Assembly: GCF_900233005.1 (NCBI RefSeq)
Contig: NZ_LT960612.1
Span: 1-64,000 of the forward strand
Origin: Vibrio tapetis subsp. tapetis
GTDB taxonomy: Bacteria; Pseudomonadota; Gammaproteobacteria; Enterobacterales; Vibrionaceae
Length of the DNA: 64,000 nt
Direction: 5' to 3'
In this document: in pieces, positions 17,326-26,131 of the stretch
Layout of the letters: each line of letters opens with the position of its first letter
Position numbering within the stretch: the stretch's first letter is position 1
Notes under the pieces: generated by a model
What the model was told of the DNA's origin: nothing
The model's database searches: none
Seen by the model: only the letters and a program-made list of their open reading frames with translations
Position numbers and translations under genes: made by a program

Positions 17326-18527
17326 CCTTTTTCGACCAGTTTATTTGCTATTAGAGGATACGCTGACAACACGATGTTAAGAAGCTGTTCTATGGGTTGT
17401 GACAAGGCATCAGTAACAGGGAGACCAAACTCACTTGAATAGTGATGCATTGTTGTAAGTATCTCATCTGAAGACATCCCTTCGTGATTCAGCGTTAACC
17501 CGATAACCGAGGTCTTTGAGAATGCCTCTATAAGATTTATTTCTGAAGCAATTGAAGGCATCGGCATATTAGGGAAGTCACTCCGATGTGAACGTTTAGG
17601 AGCGTGCTGTAAGATCACACTGGTAGGGCAACTTCCGCGTAATATAAAAGAACTAGTAGAAAATGCAGGGTGACTCAACGCCCCTTGACCTTCGATAATA
17701 ATAATATCCGGTTTTTCCATTTCGTACGCTTTCACGATGACAGACTCCAATTCTCCAGCACAAAATTGCGAAGGGACTGCATCAAGTGCAACGCAATATT
17801 TTGCTCCTTGTATCATACCTGTTTGACCAGTAGCAATCATGACAACATTAAGGCCTTTTCTACTCAATTCATTCGCTAATATTGTTGCAGTTGTCCGCTT
17901 CCCTAATGCGCAATCGGTACCCATAACCGCGATTCTTGGGCACTTCACACTGTGTATTTCGCCGCTAAATGTTTGCAGCTCGTCTTTGCCCTTCGGTTTG
18001 CGAATATCTAATATTCGGACGTTGTTCTTTATGCTGGCTTCTAAAAATAGGGGGATGTCCGTGAGGAACTCATGTAATCCATTCACGATATTCATTTTAA
18101 GAGACATTGCGCCCAGAATGATGCTCTTCTCTACGTCAGATAGAAATCCACTTGATGGAGCGATCCCAAAAATAAAATAATCAGGGACTGTTTCTGCTTG
18201 AATTATCGCTTCTTCAATAGTAGCAACGATAGGTATGCCATTTACTTTTTTATCAAGCACTTCACCGGAATCTAAACCAGCAGAATAGCTGTCAATAACG
18301 GACAAAATACGATAACTCTGCGAATGCCTCACCAAACCATTAGCGGTCTTACCATCAATTTTTCCGAAGTTACCTTCACAATATACAATCGCCGAGGGTA
18401 TGACCGGATTAACTTTATGGCAAAGTGGCATCCAAGGAATGGGAGACACTGAGTTGTTACTAATTTCAGCATTTTCAATTTGTGTTAAATGAAAAATATT
18501 TCTTAATTTCTGGTTTGAAATTGACAT
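17322..18527 (-). CDS. DUF1611 P-loop protein, partner of an amino-acid racemase
   Basis: A 401-aa protein. ATG 18527 is used; the open frame continues upstream to 18638 without a ribosome site. The N-terminal Rossmann-like part has VDSYSAGLDSGEV and DYFIFGIAPSSG. The C-terminal P-loop domain has MGTDCALGKRTTA (Walker A-like) and IIIIEGQGALSHP. From memory, DUF1611 proteins are often encoded beside dipeptide epimerases or racemases; here it overlaps a racemase gene by 4 bp. A role as an ATP-dependent ligase or kinase acting on a D-amino-acid compound is only a guess. Confidence 0.8.
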   Translation of the reverse strand: MSISNQKLRNIFHLTQIENAEISNNSVSPIPWMPLCHKVNPVIPSAIVYCEGNFGKIDGKTANGLVRHSQSYRILSVIDSYSAGLDSGEVLDKKVNGIPIVATIEEAIIQAETVPDYFIFGIAPSSGFLSDVEKSIILGAMSLKMNIVNGLHEFLTDIPLFLEASIKNNVRILDIRKPKGKDELQTFSGEIHSVKCPRIAVMGTDCALGKRTTATILANELSRKGLNVVMIATGQTGMIQGAKYCVALDAVPSQFCAGELESVIVKAYEMEKPDIIIIEGQGALSHPAFSTSSFILRGSCPTSVILQHAPKRSHRSDFPNMPMPSIASEINLIEAFSKTSVIGLTLNHEGMSSDEILTTMHHYSSEFGLPVTDALSQPIEQLLNIVLSAYPLIANKLVEKG

Positions 18528-18910
18528 AACTAAAGCCTTGTCATAAGGCTTAGGAGGGCAACTAAGGAGTGCCGAGATGCGAGTTCGGAAAAGAAAAGGT
18601 GTCCCTACTAAGCGGTAGGGAGTAAGCCACGTTAACACACTTATTCGTTTTATGTTCGGTATTCTTAACTTAATTAGTCATGTTTTAATATTTTCCATTT
18701 ATTGGCCTGGTAATCAACTCAGTCCCCCCCCCCTTTTTTTGAACGGTCTCACCAAAAAAAGTAACAAGACACCATTGATCTTTAATTACTTACTTAAGCT
18801 AGATGAAAATTCAGGTCCATTTACCAATCACAACCTTAAAACTGTATTGACCGATCATGAGTTAATACGAACAAGCAAAAAGTTATCCAATAGCTTTTAA
18901 ATCGAACACT

Positions 18911-20038
18911 TTATCTGAAACTTGCTGGTGGATACTTACCGCCCAAAGTTTCATCTTGTTCAAAACACCTTAAAAATGCATCTACTATGTAAGCATCGTA
19001 AAGACTGTTTCGTCCTTCGATCAGAGTTTCAATAGCCTTAGTTGCACCTAGAGCTTTTCTATAAGGCCTATCACTTGCCATTGCGTCAAATGTATCAGCT
19101 ACAGCCACGATACGCGCTTCCATCACAATTTGCCTCCCCTTCAAGCCCTTTGGGTAACCAGAGCCATTTAATCGTTCATGATGTTGTTCAATAATATTGA
19201 TTACAGGCCAAGGAAAAGAGACATGTTTGAATATACTTGAGCCGACTTCTGAGTGACTTTTTAGAAGGTTATACTCTGCGGATAAGAGCTTTTCCGTTTT
19301 ATTAAGTATTTGCAATGGAATAGCAATTTTCCCAATATCATGAACGAGTGCTCCGATGAGTAGCCCTTCTTTTTGGTGCGCTTCTATATTTAAATCTTCT
19401 GCAATTAGTCCACATAGGTGCGCAACGTTTCTTTGATGAGAAGAAGTGTATTCATCACGAACTTCAAGTGCTTTTGAGATCGCCTCGATCATCTCAACTA
19501 ATACCGAATACGGGGTGTGGGATTCAAAAAGATATCGGTGAGCATGGCTAGCGAGATCAACCTCACTTGATTTACTTTCAATATCTGACCAAACTTGATT
19601 AACCCAGAGCCAAAATTTCTTAATAGAACCTTCACAATACTCAGTTTCAGAGTTACCGACCCCGATCACGGCAACTACTTGACCACATTTCAACACAGGC
19701 ACACTAAAATGATGACAGACAGGCATATGCCCTCCAAGCATTGAACCTGCAGTTAGATCGTTAATGTTGTGATGATTATGGATAACAGGGCATCTATTTC
19801 GAATACTATCTGCCCATACACCAGCTAATGCAAGTGGATAATGAGTTCCGTGACTTGTATAGCAATGATCTAAAGCACTAGTCGACCAGACATTTAGTTC
19901 AATCTCATTTTTTACGGGGTCAAAAAAATGCAGATAGCCTATCTGAGAGTTAGCTTTCTGCACAAATAAGTCGATTAGATCTCGATAAAAGTCGTGCTTT
20001 GTCAAGTATTCACTCTTAAGTAACAGATTGATATCCAT
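18911..20038 (-). CDS. GAF-HD-GYP cyclic-di-GMP phosphodiesterase
   Basis: A 375-aa soluble signalling protein. A GAF-like sensor occupies roughly residues 15-150. The HD-GYP domain at about 175-370 keeps its metal-binding motifs: HQRNVAHL, LVHDIGKIAIP, HSEVG, QQHHERLNGSGYPKGL, VADTFDAMASDRPY. The extended HHE...GYP motif indicates active hydrolysis of c-di-GMP to GMP. ATG 20038 is chosen; 19 extra codons upstream lack a ribosome site. The gene is preceded by the end of the leading-region genes and followed by a non-coding gap (18528-18910) that holds a poly-C/poly-T tract. It lies in the block inserted into the leading region. Confidence 0.88.
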   Translation of the reverse strand: MDINLLLKSEYLTKHDFYRDLIDLFVQKANSQIGYLHFFDPVKNEIELNVWSTSALDHCYTSHGTHYPLALAGVWADSIRNRCPVIHNHHNINDLTAGSMLGGHMPVCHHFSVPVLKCGQVVAVIGVGNSETEYCEGSIKKFWLWVNQVWSDIESKSSEVDLASHAHRYLFESHTPYSVLVEMIEAISKALEVRDEYTSSHQRNVAHLCGLIAEDLNIEAHQKEGLLIGALVHDIGKIAIPLQILNKTEKLLSAEYNLLKSHSEVGSSIFKHVSFPWPVINIIEQHHERLNGSGYPKGLKGRQIVMEARIVAVADTFDAMASDRPYRKALGATKAIETLIEGRNSLYDAYIVDAFLRCFEQDETLGGKYPPASFR

Positions 20039-20160
20039 GCTGGTTCTTTTTTTGTTTGCATACTTAGAGTATAGACGAGATCGATATGGTTCCAATAGAG
20101 ATAAATGAGCCAGCTCAATTCCGATTCGAATCCAAAGTGTGCGACTAATACCGGATAAAT

Positions 20161-20427
20161 TTAAACGATTTGGTTAGAGGCCTGTTGATTGTTAAAGTGA
20201 TCTGCTCCAGATACACTGGACGCAAAGTTATGTGGCTTTTTATCAACGCAAGAAACGTTTAAACGCAAATAGATGTGCGTTTGGTATTCGCTTGACCAAT
20301 TAATTACATTACTGGATTGGCCGTCGTCATAGATACCAAATCGACGTTTGGGTGTGATCACCGCTTGTTTTTTAAAGTCACGAGCCGTGAGCTCGGAAAG
20401 TGCCGCAAAATGAGTAGGCGTTTTCAT
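20161..20427 (-). CDS. Leading-region hypothetical protein, possibly 3'-altered
   Basis: An 88-aa protein with AAGGAG placed 8 bases before ATG 20427. The first half (ALSELTARDFKKQAVITPKRRFGIYDDG) looks conserved-protein-like. The last 25 residues are Asn/Gln/Ser-rich and stop at the border of the inserted block, so the tail may be junction-derived. No family was recognised. Confidence 0.5.
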   Translation of the reverse strand: MKTPTHFAALSELTARDFKKQAVITPKRRFGIYDDGQSSNVINWSSEYQTHIYLRLNVSCVDKKPHNFASSVSGADHFNNQQASNQIV

Positions 20428-20437
20428 AGGACGCTCC

Positions 20438-20656
20438 TTATTCTTTAATCCAATGGATGAGGGTATAAACACTGTTCAACACTTTTTGATACAAGCTCTC
20501 TAGTACGTTATTACGCGCGATACCTTCCCCCCAATAAGGGAGATTAAGCTGAGTGCGCTCAATATGAATCACGATGGGTTGGCGATCATCACCATGACGT
20601 ACTTTTGCTAAGACCAACGCACCGGTCACAAAAATTGGGGGGATTGGTTGTTCCAT
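20438..20656 (-). CDS. Leading-region small hypothetical protein
   Basis: A 72-aa protein. ATG 20656 follows GGAG with 6-base spacing, whereas ATG 20668 has no ribosome site. It contains FVTGALVLAKVRHGDD-QPIVIHIERTQL, a short beta-rich unit. It lies 10 bp from the next gene in the same minus-strand operon. No known function. Confidence 0.5.
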   Translation of the reverse strand: MEQPIPPIFVTGALVLAKVRHGDDRQPIVIHIERTQLNLPYWGEGIARNNVLESLYQKVLNSVYTLIHWIKE

Positions 20657-20685
20657 TTTTTTCTCCATGAAAAGCAGGGTTACGG

Positions 20686-21150
20686 TTAAGATACAAGTCG
20701 GATATCAAAGTTGAACCCACGACAGCGGTAGCGCTCACCCTGCTTTTGAAAACGTAAACCAGGGAAGACCGAGCCATAAGAGGCATACACAATGACTTCC
20801 TCACTGCTTTCTCGTAAATGCCACTCACCAAGCCCGATACTGTTATCTAGATCCAGTAAAAGCTCATATAAGTCATGATGATGAAACTTTTTCTGTCCGA
20901 TGCCGGGGAACTGAATGTTGATCGTATCACGAACTCTTTGTTCTTTTAATTGAGCGATATCATCCAATTGCTCAGGACTCTTACCGCGACAGAACATTTT
21001 CAGGTGTTGTACGCGCTGCACAATCGCGTGACGCTGTGATGGTACGGTTGGCGTCTGTGGTGCCTCCATTCCTTTTATCGACTGACGCAACGCCTTCACT
21101 TGGCAGCGAAGCGCCACTGGATCTATCGCTCGGTTTGATTGTTGTTTCAT
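20686..21150 (-). CDS. Leading-region hypothetical protein
   Basis: A 154-aa protein beginning inside the 3' end of the preceding gene (4-bp overlap at 21147-21150), so probably translationally coupled. The N terminus is basic and helical; the C-terminal half (HHHDLYELLLDLDNSIGLGEWHL ... GLRFQKQGERYRCRGF) is mixed alpha/beta. No motif or family was recognised. Confidence 0.55.
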   Translation of the reverse strand: MKQQSNRAIDPVALRCQVKALRQSIKGMEAPQTPTVPSQRHAIVQRVQHLKMFCRGKSPEQLDDIAQLKEQRVRDTINIQFPGIGQKKFHHHDLYELLLDLDNSIGLGEWHLRESSEEVIVYASYGSVFPGLRFQKQGERYRCRGFNFDIRLVS

Positions 21151-21635
21151 GTCAGCATCCCCAAGTTAGAATTCCGACGTGCCAATCTAGTCACCTTCTC
21201 TCTCAAAGGCATCCCATGGTTCGATAGTCTCGTCCTTCTCTTCCCATTGCTCCGCCAGGCCTTCCAAACACTGCTCGACGGAGACCAGATCTTACCCTTG
21301 GGCTGGTTGAGGTAACACTTAGCCAGGCCATCTTTAGGTAGCGAACAAAAGAATTTCGTAGGATGAACATGATCCGTTTGCGCCACAAACTGTACGGCCA
21401 CCTCTTCGTTGAGATTCCACACGTACGTTTTTAGGTCCTCAAAAGACGCCTCATCATTTACGCCTTCACGCTGCGCTAAGATCTGCTTTGAATCGCAGTC
21501 AATCAGTAGAATGAAGCCCATTTCGCCCTCGGACAAAGAGACATCATGTTTTGGTGAGCTTTCGTGCTCCAGCGACGAGACGCTGGTCGCTGGATGGCAT
21601 GTAGAGAGAGTCAGGGTTGAGTTTTGTTGCGCCAT
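21147..21635 (-). CDS. Leading-region protein B with shared N-terminal leader peptide
   Basis: A 162-aa protein whose first ~33 residues duplicate those of the gene at 14302-14646, differing at a few positions. Beyond DVSL the sequence is unrelated: FILLIDCDSKQILAQREG ... EEVAVQFVAQTDHVHPT ... CSLPKDGLAKCYLN. The last ~45 residues are Arg/Ser-rich and may reflect a small frame change. It heads the distal leading-region operon and is expressed from the second repeat module. No family was recognised. Confidence 0.55.
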   Translation of the reverse strand: MAQQNSTLTLSTCHPATSVSSLEHESSPKHDVSLSEGEMGFILLIDCDSKQILAQREGVNDEASFEDLKTYVWNLNEEVAVQFVAQTDHVHPTKFFCSLPKDGLAKCYLNQPKGKIWSPSSSVWKAWRSNGKRRTRLSNHGMPLREKVTRLARRNSNLGMLT

Positions 21636-22091
21636 GGGGAGTTTCCTTTTTGTTTGAGTATCACCTTTCGGAGCCGCTTAGCTGTCCATCGGGCTTTCAT
21701 GGTTCTCAATAACAAGGGCGCGAAGCGTTCATATACCCTTGTTATTGGGGTTCTGAAAGGTCATGGTCAACAGCTTGCGAGTCCGAAAGGTGAAACGAGT
21801 AGAAAGGAAAATCGGCGCATAAAAAACTCGGCCCTTACTCTGTCTTGATGACAGGCAGTGAAAGGCAACGAGGAAGGATGACGAGGCGTAGCGAACGAAG
21901 TGAGCGTAGGCGTTGGGTGATTGTTCGCAGGAACGGAATGCCACATCGAGCTTTGCTCGATATCCGTGGCACCCGTTATCGTGGGAGGAGCGAAGCGACG
22001 GAATGAACCGAGCGAAGCGAGAACGCCCGATAAAACATCAGGCTTTGCAAGAAGAGTCTCACTAACGCTCGAGTATTATCTGCGCTCCGTG
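21535..22091. repeat. Leader module copy 2
   Basis: Near-identical to 14546-15106, with no insertions or deletions over about 490 bp. The central inverted repeat keeps 12 of 14 pairs (arms 21705-21718 and 21736-21749). The module spans the upstream region and first ~33 codons of the gene at 21635 and separates that gene from vapBC. Divergence is mostly substitutions scattered outside the hairpins. Confidence 0.8.
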
Positions 22092-22134
22092 ACTTCTCAG
22101 CGCTCTTTTCAGGCAAGGGTTTACGGTGAAATTG

Positions 22135-22557
22135 CTAATGAACCCAATCTTCCAGTTTCAACCCTTCGACACGCTGGAACTCTCTCGTGTTATTGGTGAC
22201 TAACACACAACCTGTCGCGATGGCATGACCAGCAATAGCCGTATCGTTATTACCAATCGGTGTACCTTTTGCCATTAGGCTGCGCTTTACTTCGGTTGTT
22301 GCATCAACTGCCACTTTATCCCAAGGCAATATTTCATCAACACGCTTTAGAAATTCGGCAACAAGCACAGCATGTTTAGGGGAAGCTTTTTTACCTAATA
22401 ACCCGTACTGCATTTCTTGGTAGGTGATAGCGGAAATGACGATTCGGTGTTGTTTACCAACCACATCCTGTAACATTTTCAATACCGCGATAGGTTGTTC
22501 TCTCATAATGAATGAACAAATACACGTATCGAGCATGTAGTTGATTTTTTTATTCAA
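22135..22557 (-). CDS. vapC: VapC-type PIN-domain toxin
   Basis: A PIN-domain RNase of about 140 aa, the toxin of a type II module; VapC enzymes of this subgroup cleave initiator tRNA. The acidic residues are visible in YMLDTCICSF, TYQEMQYG and IGNNDTAIAGHA. TTG 22557, overlapping the antitoxin's last codons, is the likely start; ATG 22536 (MLDTC) is the alternative and the frame is open back to 22575. It has Cys where most relatives have Asn in the LDTN motif. The module sits at the far end of the leading region and would stabilise the element. Confidence 0.88.
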   Translation of the reverse strand: MNKKINYMLDTCICSFIMREQPIAVLKMLQDVVGKQHRIVISAITYQEMQYGLLGKKASPKHAVLVAEFLKRVDEILPWDKVAVDATTEVKRSLMAKGTPIGNNDTAIAGHAIATGCVLVTNNTREFQRVEGLKLEDWVH

Positions 22558-22783
22558 AATTGAATCGCCCTTCATCTTTAATCACATCTTCACGGTTAGC
22601 CATGAAATCCTCATCGGGCTTTTCTTGCTCACCAAATGACAACCAGTCTGGACGAGCTGGGCGCAAGGTGATCACATCCCCCTCCTTGTGAATTTCAAGC
22701 TCATTAACTCCATCAAACTCAAAATCTTTTGGTAGACGAACCGCTTGATTCTTACCATTTTTGAAAATAGACACTGTTCTCAT
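22550..22783 (-). CDS. vapB: VapB-type antitoxin
   Basis: A 77-aa AbrB/MraZ-fold antitoxin: RTVSIFKNGKNQAVRLPKDF followed by ELEIHKEGDVITLRPA, the swapped-hairpin DNA-binding fold. The C-terminal acidic tail binds and blocks the toxin. It precedes vapC with overlapping ends and is expressed from the operator-promoter at 22806-22850. Confidence 0.9.
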   Translation of the reverse strand: MRTVSIFKNGKNQAVRLPKDFEFDGVNELEIHKEGDVITLRPARPDWLSFGEQEKPDEDFMANREDVIKDEGRFNFE

Positions 22784-22805
22784 AATACACTCTCATTTGG
22801 CATAT

Positions 22806-22850
22806 GCTTGACATATGAATAGTGTAAATAACACACTGCCTATGTCAAGC
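22806..22850 (-). promoter_or_regulatory. vapBC promoter within nested palindromic operator
   Basis: Outer arms GCTTGACATA (22806-22815) and TATGTCAAGC (22841-22850) are a perfect 10-bp inverted repeat. Inner arms AGTGT (22821-22825) and ACACT (22833-22837) form a second one. On the minus strand a TTGACA -35 lies in the outer arm with TACACT 16 bp downstream, so VapBC binding would block its own promoter. Confidence 0.75.
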
Positions 22851-23249
22851 AACTGAATGCGGCTTGAGACATAAATTTATACGTAATTTATAGGCTGTTA
22901 CTGTTAAAGAATGGTTTGAACTGTCTTACCTGATCCAGAAACTTCTTTGGTATAAAGACTTTCTGCCTTGTCCCATTCTAATTAAGCCGGGTCATTTTAA
23001 AAGGTTATGAGCAGAGTATTCCGATTTGAATTCGTTAACCATCGAGTTTACTGCTGACTTCAAGTCATGGTTGTTTCCTACTTGAATTGATGTTTTCCCC
23101 AAGCCCCATTTGATTACTCATCTCTATAACGCCACACAGCACATGCCGACTATTCAGCTAATCCGAATAATGATTTCAAAATTTGCACCATTATCAATTT
23201 TAATTTTATGAATATAATGGCCCCCATTAGCGGGAAAGGTGAAATACCC
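22851..23249. other. Non-coding stretch right of vapBC
   Basis: No gene, hairpin or att-like duplication was seen. The right end of the conjugative element may lie here; the next gene is a chromosomal-type pseudogene. Confidence 0.35.
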
Positions 23250-23925
23250 ATGATAAAACACAAGCAAACAATCGTGATCATTGGTAGAACTTCTGGTTTT
23301 GGTGAAGCTGTCGCCAACAATTCTCTAGGTGATGCCAATATCATTCATGTTGCTGGCCTTAGCACTGGACTCGATGTGAATGACGAGAAACAAACTTGTG
23401 CTTACTTCGAGTCGATGGGTGCTTTTGATCATCGAATGATTACTGGGGGCTCATATGCTCTAGTAGGAAAAGTCATCGATGTTGATATCGCTGACGCTAA
23501 AGCAGCGTTTGATACCAAGTTCTGGGGAACCATTAACGCGGCTAAACCTACAGCAAGATCCCTTAAACCAACGAGGGCAATCACCGTAACGAGTGGGATG
23601 CTATCAAGAAAGGTTGTTGTAAACACTTACCTCAAACGCCATCAATACAGCCCTTAAAACTGTCACTAAAGTGCTCGCTAAAGAGCTCGCTAAAGAGCGC
23701 CCGGCTCGAGTTAACGCAATTAGCGCTGGTCTAACGATGACTGTCGCGAACAAGAGCATGGATGAAACCAATCGTAATTCAATGTTAGCCAATGCTGCCT
23801 CGATTTTTCCAGCCGGCAAAGCAAGAGAAGCATCTTAAACAGCGATGGCTTACTCACTGGCAATCAGCAACAAATACATGACAAGCTCGAGCACCGATGT
23901 TGATGGCGGCGAGTTCGTTAACTAA
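23250..23925 (+). pseudogene. Short-chain dehydrogenase/reductase pseudogene
   Basis: Starts as an SDR: MIKHKQTIVIIGRTSGFGEAVA carries the TGxxxGxG-like cofactor loop. Internal parts are missing (the region is ~60 residues short), and the catalytic YxxxK segment is degraded. A frameshift near 23630 moves to a frame reading ALKTVTKVLAKELAKE ... VNAISAG, and an in-frame stop near 23836 precedes the typical SDR end DVDGGEFVN. Several independent lesions mean it is dead. Confidence 0.75.
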
Positions 23926-23985
23926 TCAATCCGAATAAGCGGCTGAGTTATGTCTAATCAGCCGCCAATAGCCTAGGAAAATAAA

Positions 23986-25173
23986 ATGAAAAAAGAATCT
24001 ATACCATTCCAAGTTTGGATTTTAACACTCGCGGCATTTGCAATTGGTACTGCTGAATTTGTTATTGCAGGTATTCTTCCTCAAATAGCCACATCCTTAA
24101 CCATTACAGAGGGCCAAGCCGGTTATTTAATCAGTGCTTATGCTTTAGCCATTGTAATTGGCGGCCCCATTCTTACTATTTATCTCTCACGTTTTAATAA
24201 GAAAGGCGTTTTGTCTGGCTTGATGATTTTATTCATCATCGGTAATGTGCTTTCTGCTTATGTGCCTAATTATAATTTTCTGTTTGTAAGCCGTATCATT
24301 GCCGGTCTTGTTCAAGGACCGTTCTATGGGATCGGCGCTGTTGTAGCAACGAACCTCGTCTCTGAAAAAATGGCCGGCCGTGCGGTTGGTCAGATGTTCG
24401 CAGGCCTAACCTTGGCGAACGTTCTTGGGGTTCCTGCAGGGACTTGGATTGGTCTTACTTATGGCTGGCATTCAACATTCCTCGTTGTTGCCGCATTAGG
24501 TGCTTTAGCAATGCTTTCTATTATTGCCTTCATCAAATCAACGGGTCACGGTGAAGCGAAAGATGTTCAGTCTCAGCTACGCGCCTTCAAAAACCCTGCC
24601 CTACTGCTCAGCTTAGCGATCACGGTCTTTGCTTGGTCTGGATTCATGACGCTTTACGGTTACTTAGCACCGATTGCTATGCACATAACAGGTTACGGTG
24701 ACAATGCTGTGACATGGATCCTTGTCATCGTGGGTGCGGGTCTGATCATTGGTAACATGCTTGGCGGTCGCTCTTCTGACAAAGATCTAAATAAAGCATC
24801 AATGTTCTGGTCCATTGCGATGATCGTCTCACTTGTTGTGGTTGGTCTGGTTGTTGATAACAAGCTCCTATTCGTCCTCGCTGCCTTCATCTTTGGTGTT
24901 GCCTCATTCGCCAACGTGCCTGCTATGCAACTTCGAGTGATGAAGCATGGGGGTGATGGTCAAGAACTCGCTGCCACCGCCAACATCTCAGCCTTCAACT
25001 TGGCCAACGCATTTGGTGGGCTCCTTGGTGGAATGGTACTGGATAGCCACCTTGGCGCAGGAATGATCCCATACGCCGCCATTATAGTGCCTATTATCGG
25101 TCTATTCTTCATCGCTAAAGCAAACCGCAATGACGAAGCCGAAAATGCAAAACCAGCGACAATAGCCAACTAA
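23986..25173 (+). CDS. MFS transporter, DHA1 family efflux permease
   Basis: A 395-aa inner-membrane protein with 12 predicted helices, 61 bp after the SDR pseudogene. The start FQVWILTLAAFAIGTAEFVI and the loop after helix 2 (LSRFNKKGVLSGLM) match the AraJ/YdhP-type DHA1 subfamily, which exports sugars, purines or drugs using the proton gradient. The gene is intact and may be cotranscribed with the DoxX gene 46 bp downstream. Substrate unknown. Confidence 0.85.
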   Translation: MKKESIPFQVWILTLAAFAIGTAEFVIAGILPQIATSLTITEGQAGYLISAYALAIVIGGPILTIYLSRFNKKGVLSGLMILFIIGNVLSAYVPNYNFLFVSRIIAGLVQGPFYGIGAVVATNLVSEKMAGRAVGQMFAGLTLANVLGVPAGTWIGLTYGWHSTFLVVAALGALAMLSIIAFIKSTGHGEAKDVQSQLRAFKNPALLLSLAITVFAWSGFMTLYGYLAPIAMHITGYGDNAVTWILVIVGAGLIIGNMLGGRSSDKDLNKASMFWSIAMIVSLVVVGLVVDNKLLFVLAAFIFGVASFANVPAMQLRVMKHGGDGQELAATANISAFNLANAFGGLLGGMVLDSHLGAGMIPYAAIIVPIIGLFFIAKANRNDEAENAKPATIAN

Positions 25174-25219
25174 TCAAGATAAGGCCCATCTACTGGGCCA
25201 GTAATTAAAGGTGAATGAA

Positions 25220-26101
25220 ATGAACACTTTTGATAAGTCATTACGACTCCTAACCATCATGACTGCAGTGGTCACTATCTTCTTTTCAGTCCACGCCTTG
25301 CTAGAGTACGGGCTGAATACCTGGGTATTTATTTCAACGGGTGCATTTATAACGGTGCTCATTGTCTCACTCGTTAAGACGTACAAAAAAGGTCACGTTG
25401 AATTTTTTGGGTTAATTGGTTCAATGCTTGGTGGGTTAACTCTTGGAAGACTGTTCTCAACAATGCATTTTGAACCGATCGATCTTTCAACGCTGTCATC
25501 ACTTGACCCTCTCATGGTTGCTGAAACAGGACCTGGCATACAAAGCATTGCGTTCACAAGTACATTACTTTTCGCGTTATTGGCCATACAGATCATAAGA
25601 CTTCCTTGGCAGAAAATGCGGTTAGCTCAAAGTCATCCCATTATCAGTCCAAACGCTTACGAATGGGGCATGACGCTAGTAAGAATTTACGTTGGCATGA
25701 TGTTCGTCGCTCATTTCACTGGTCATATATTGGCTGGGGGCGCCCCATTTGCCGTCTTCTCCGACTACTTTGGTGGCATTGGGCTTCCATTCCCTCACGC
25801 GTTTGTCGTATTAGCGGGTGTTATTGAGCTATCTCTTGCCATCATGCTTTCATTTGGGCTAATGACTCGATTAGCTGGTTTTGTCTCTGCAATATATCTC
25901 TTCGTTTCGGTCGGTCTTGGTGGCCACTATGCTGTCGGGTATGTCTGGGTGCTTCCAACTGGCGGTTGGGAATTCCCAGCAATGTGGATATTTGTTTCTG
26001 GCATATTCGTGTTAGCGGGAGGTGGAAAATCATCCGCAGATCATTGGCTAAGAGAAAAATATCAATATAACTCAAGCAAGCTTAAAACTTTAATCGCTTA
26101 G
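25220..26101 (+). CDS. DoxX-family membrane protein
   Basis: A 293-aa protein with about seven membrane helices. ATG 25220 follows AAAGGTG at good spacing; an upstream GTG at 25211 is less likely. The second half (LVRIYVGMMFVAHFTGHIL ... AFVVLAGVIELSLAIML) carries the DoxX signature helices; the N-terminal ~140 residues add extra helices. DoxX proteins are linked to redox and thiol-stress complexes, which fits the adjacent SDR and glutaredoxin remnants. Confidence 0.75.
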   Translation: MNTFDKSLRLLTIMTAVVTIFFSVHALLEYGLNTWVFISTGAFITVLIVSLVKTYKKGHVEFFGLIGSMLGGLTLGRLFSTMHFEPIDLSTLSSLDPLMVAETGPGIQSIAFTSTLLFALLAIQIIRLPWQKMRLAQSHPIISPNAYEWGMTLVRIYVGMMFVAHFTGHILAGGAPFAVFSDYFGGIGLPFPHAFVVLAGVIELSLAIMLSFGLMTRLAGFVSAIYLFVSVGLGGHYAVGYVWVLPTGGWEFPAMWIFVSGIFVLAGGGKSSADHWLREKYQYNSSKLKTLIA

Positions 26102-26131
26102 TTCGACCAAATAACGAATAGGATTGAAACA

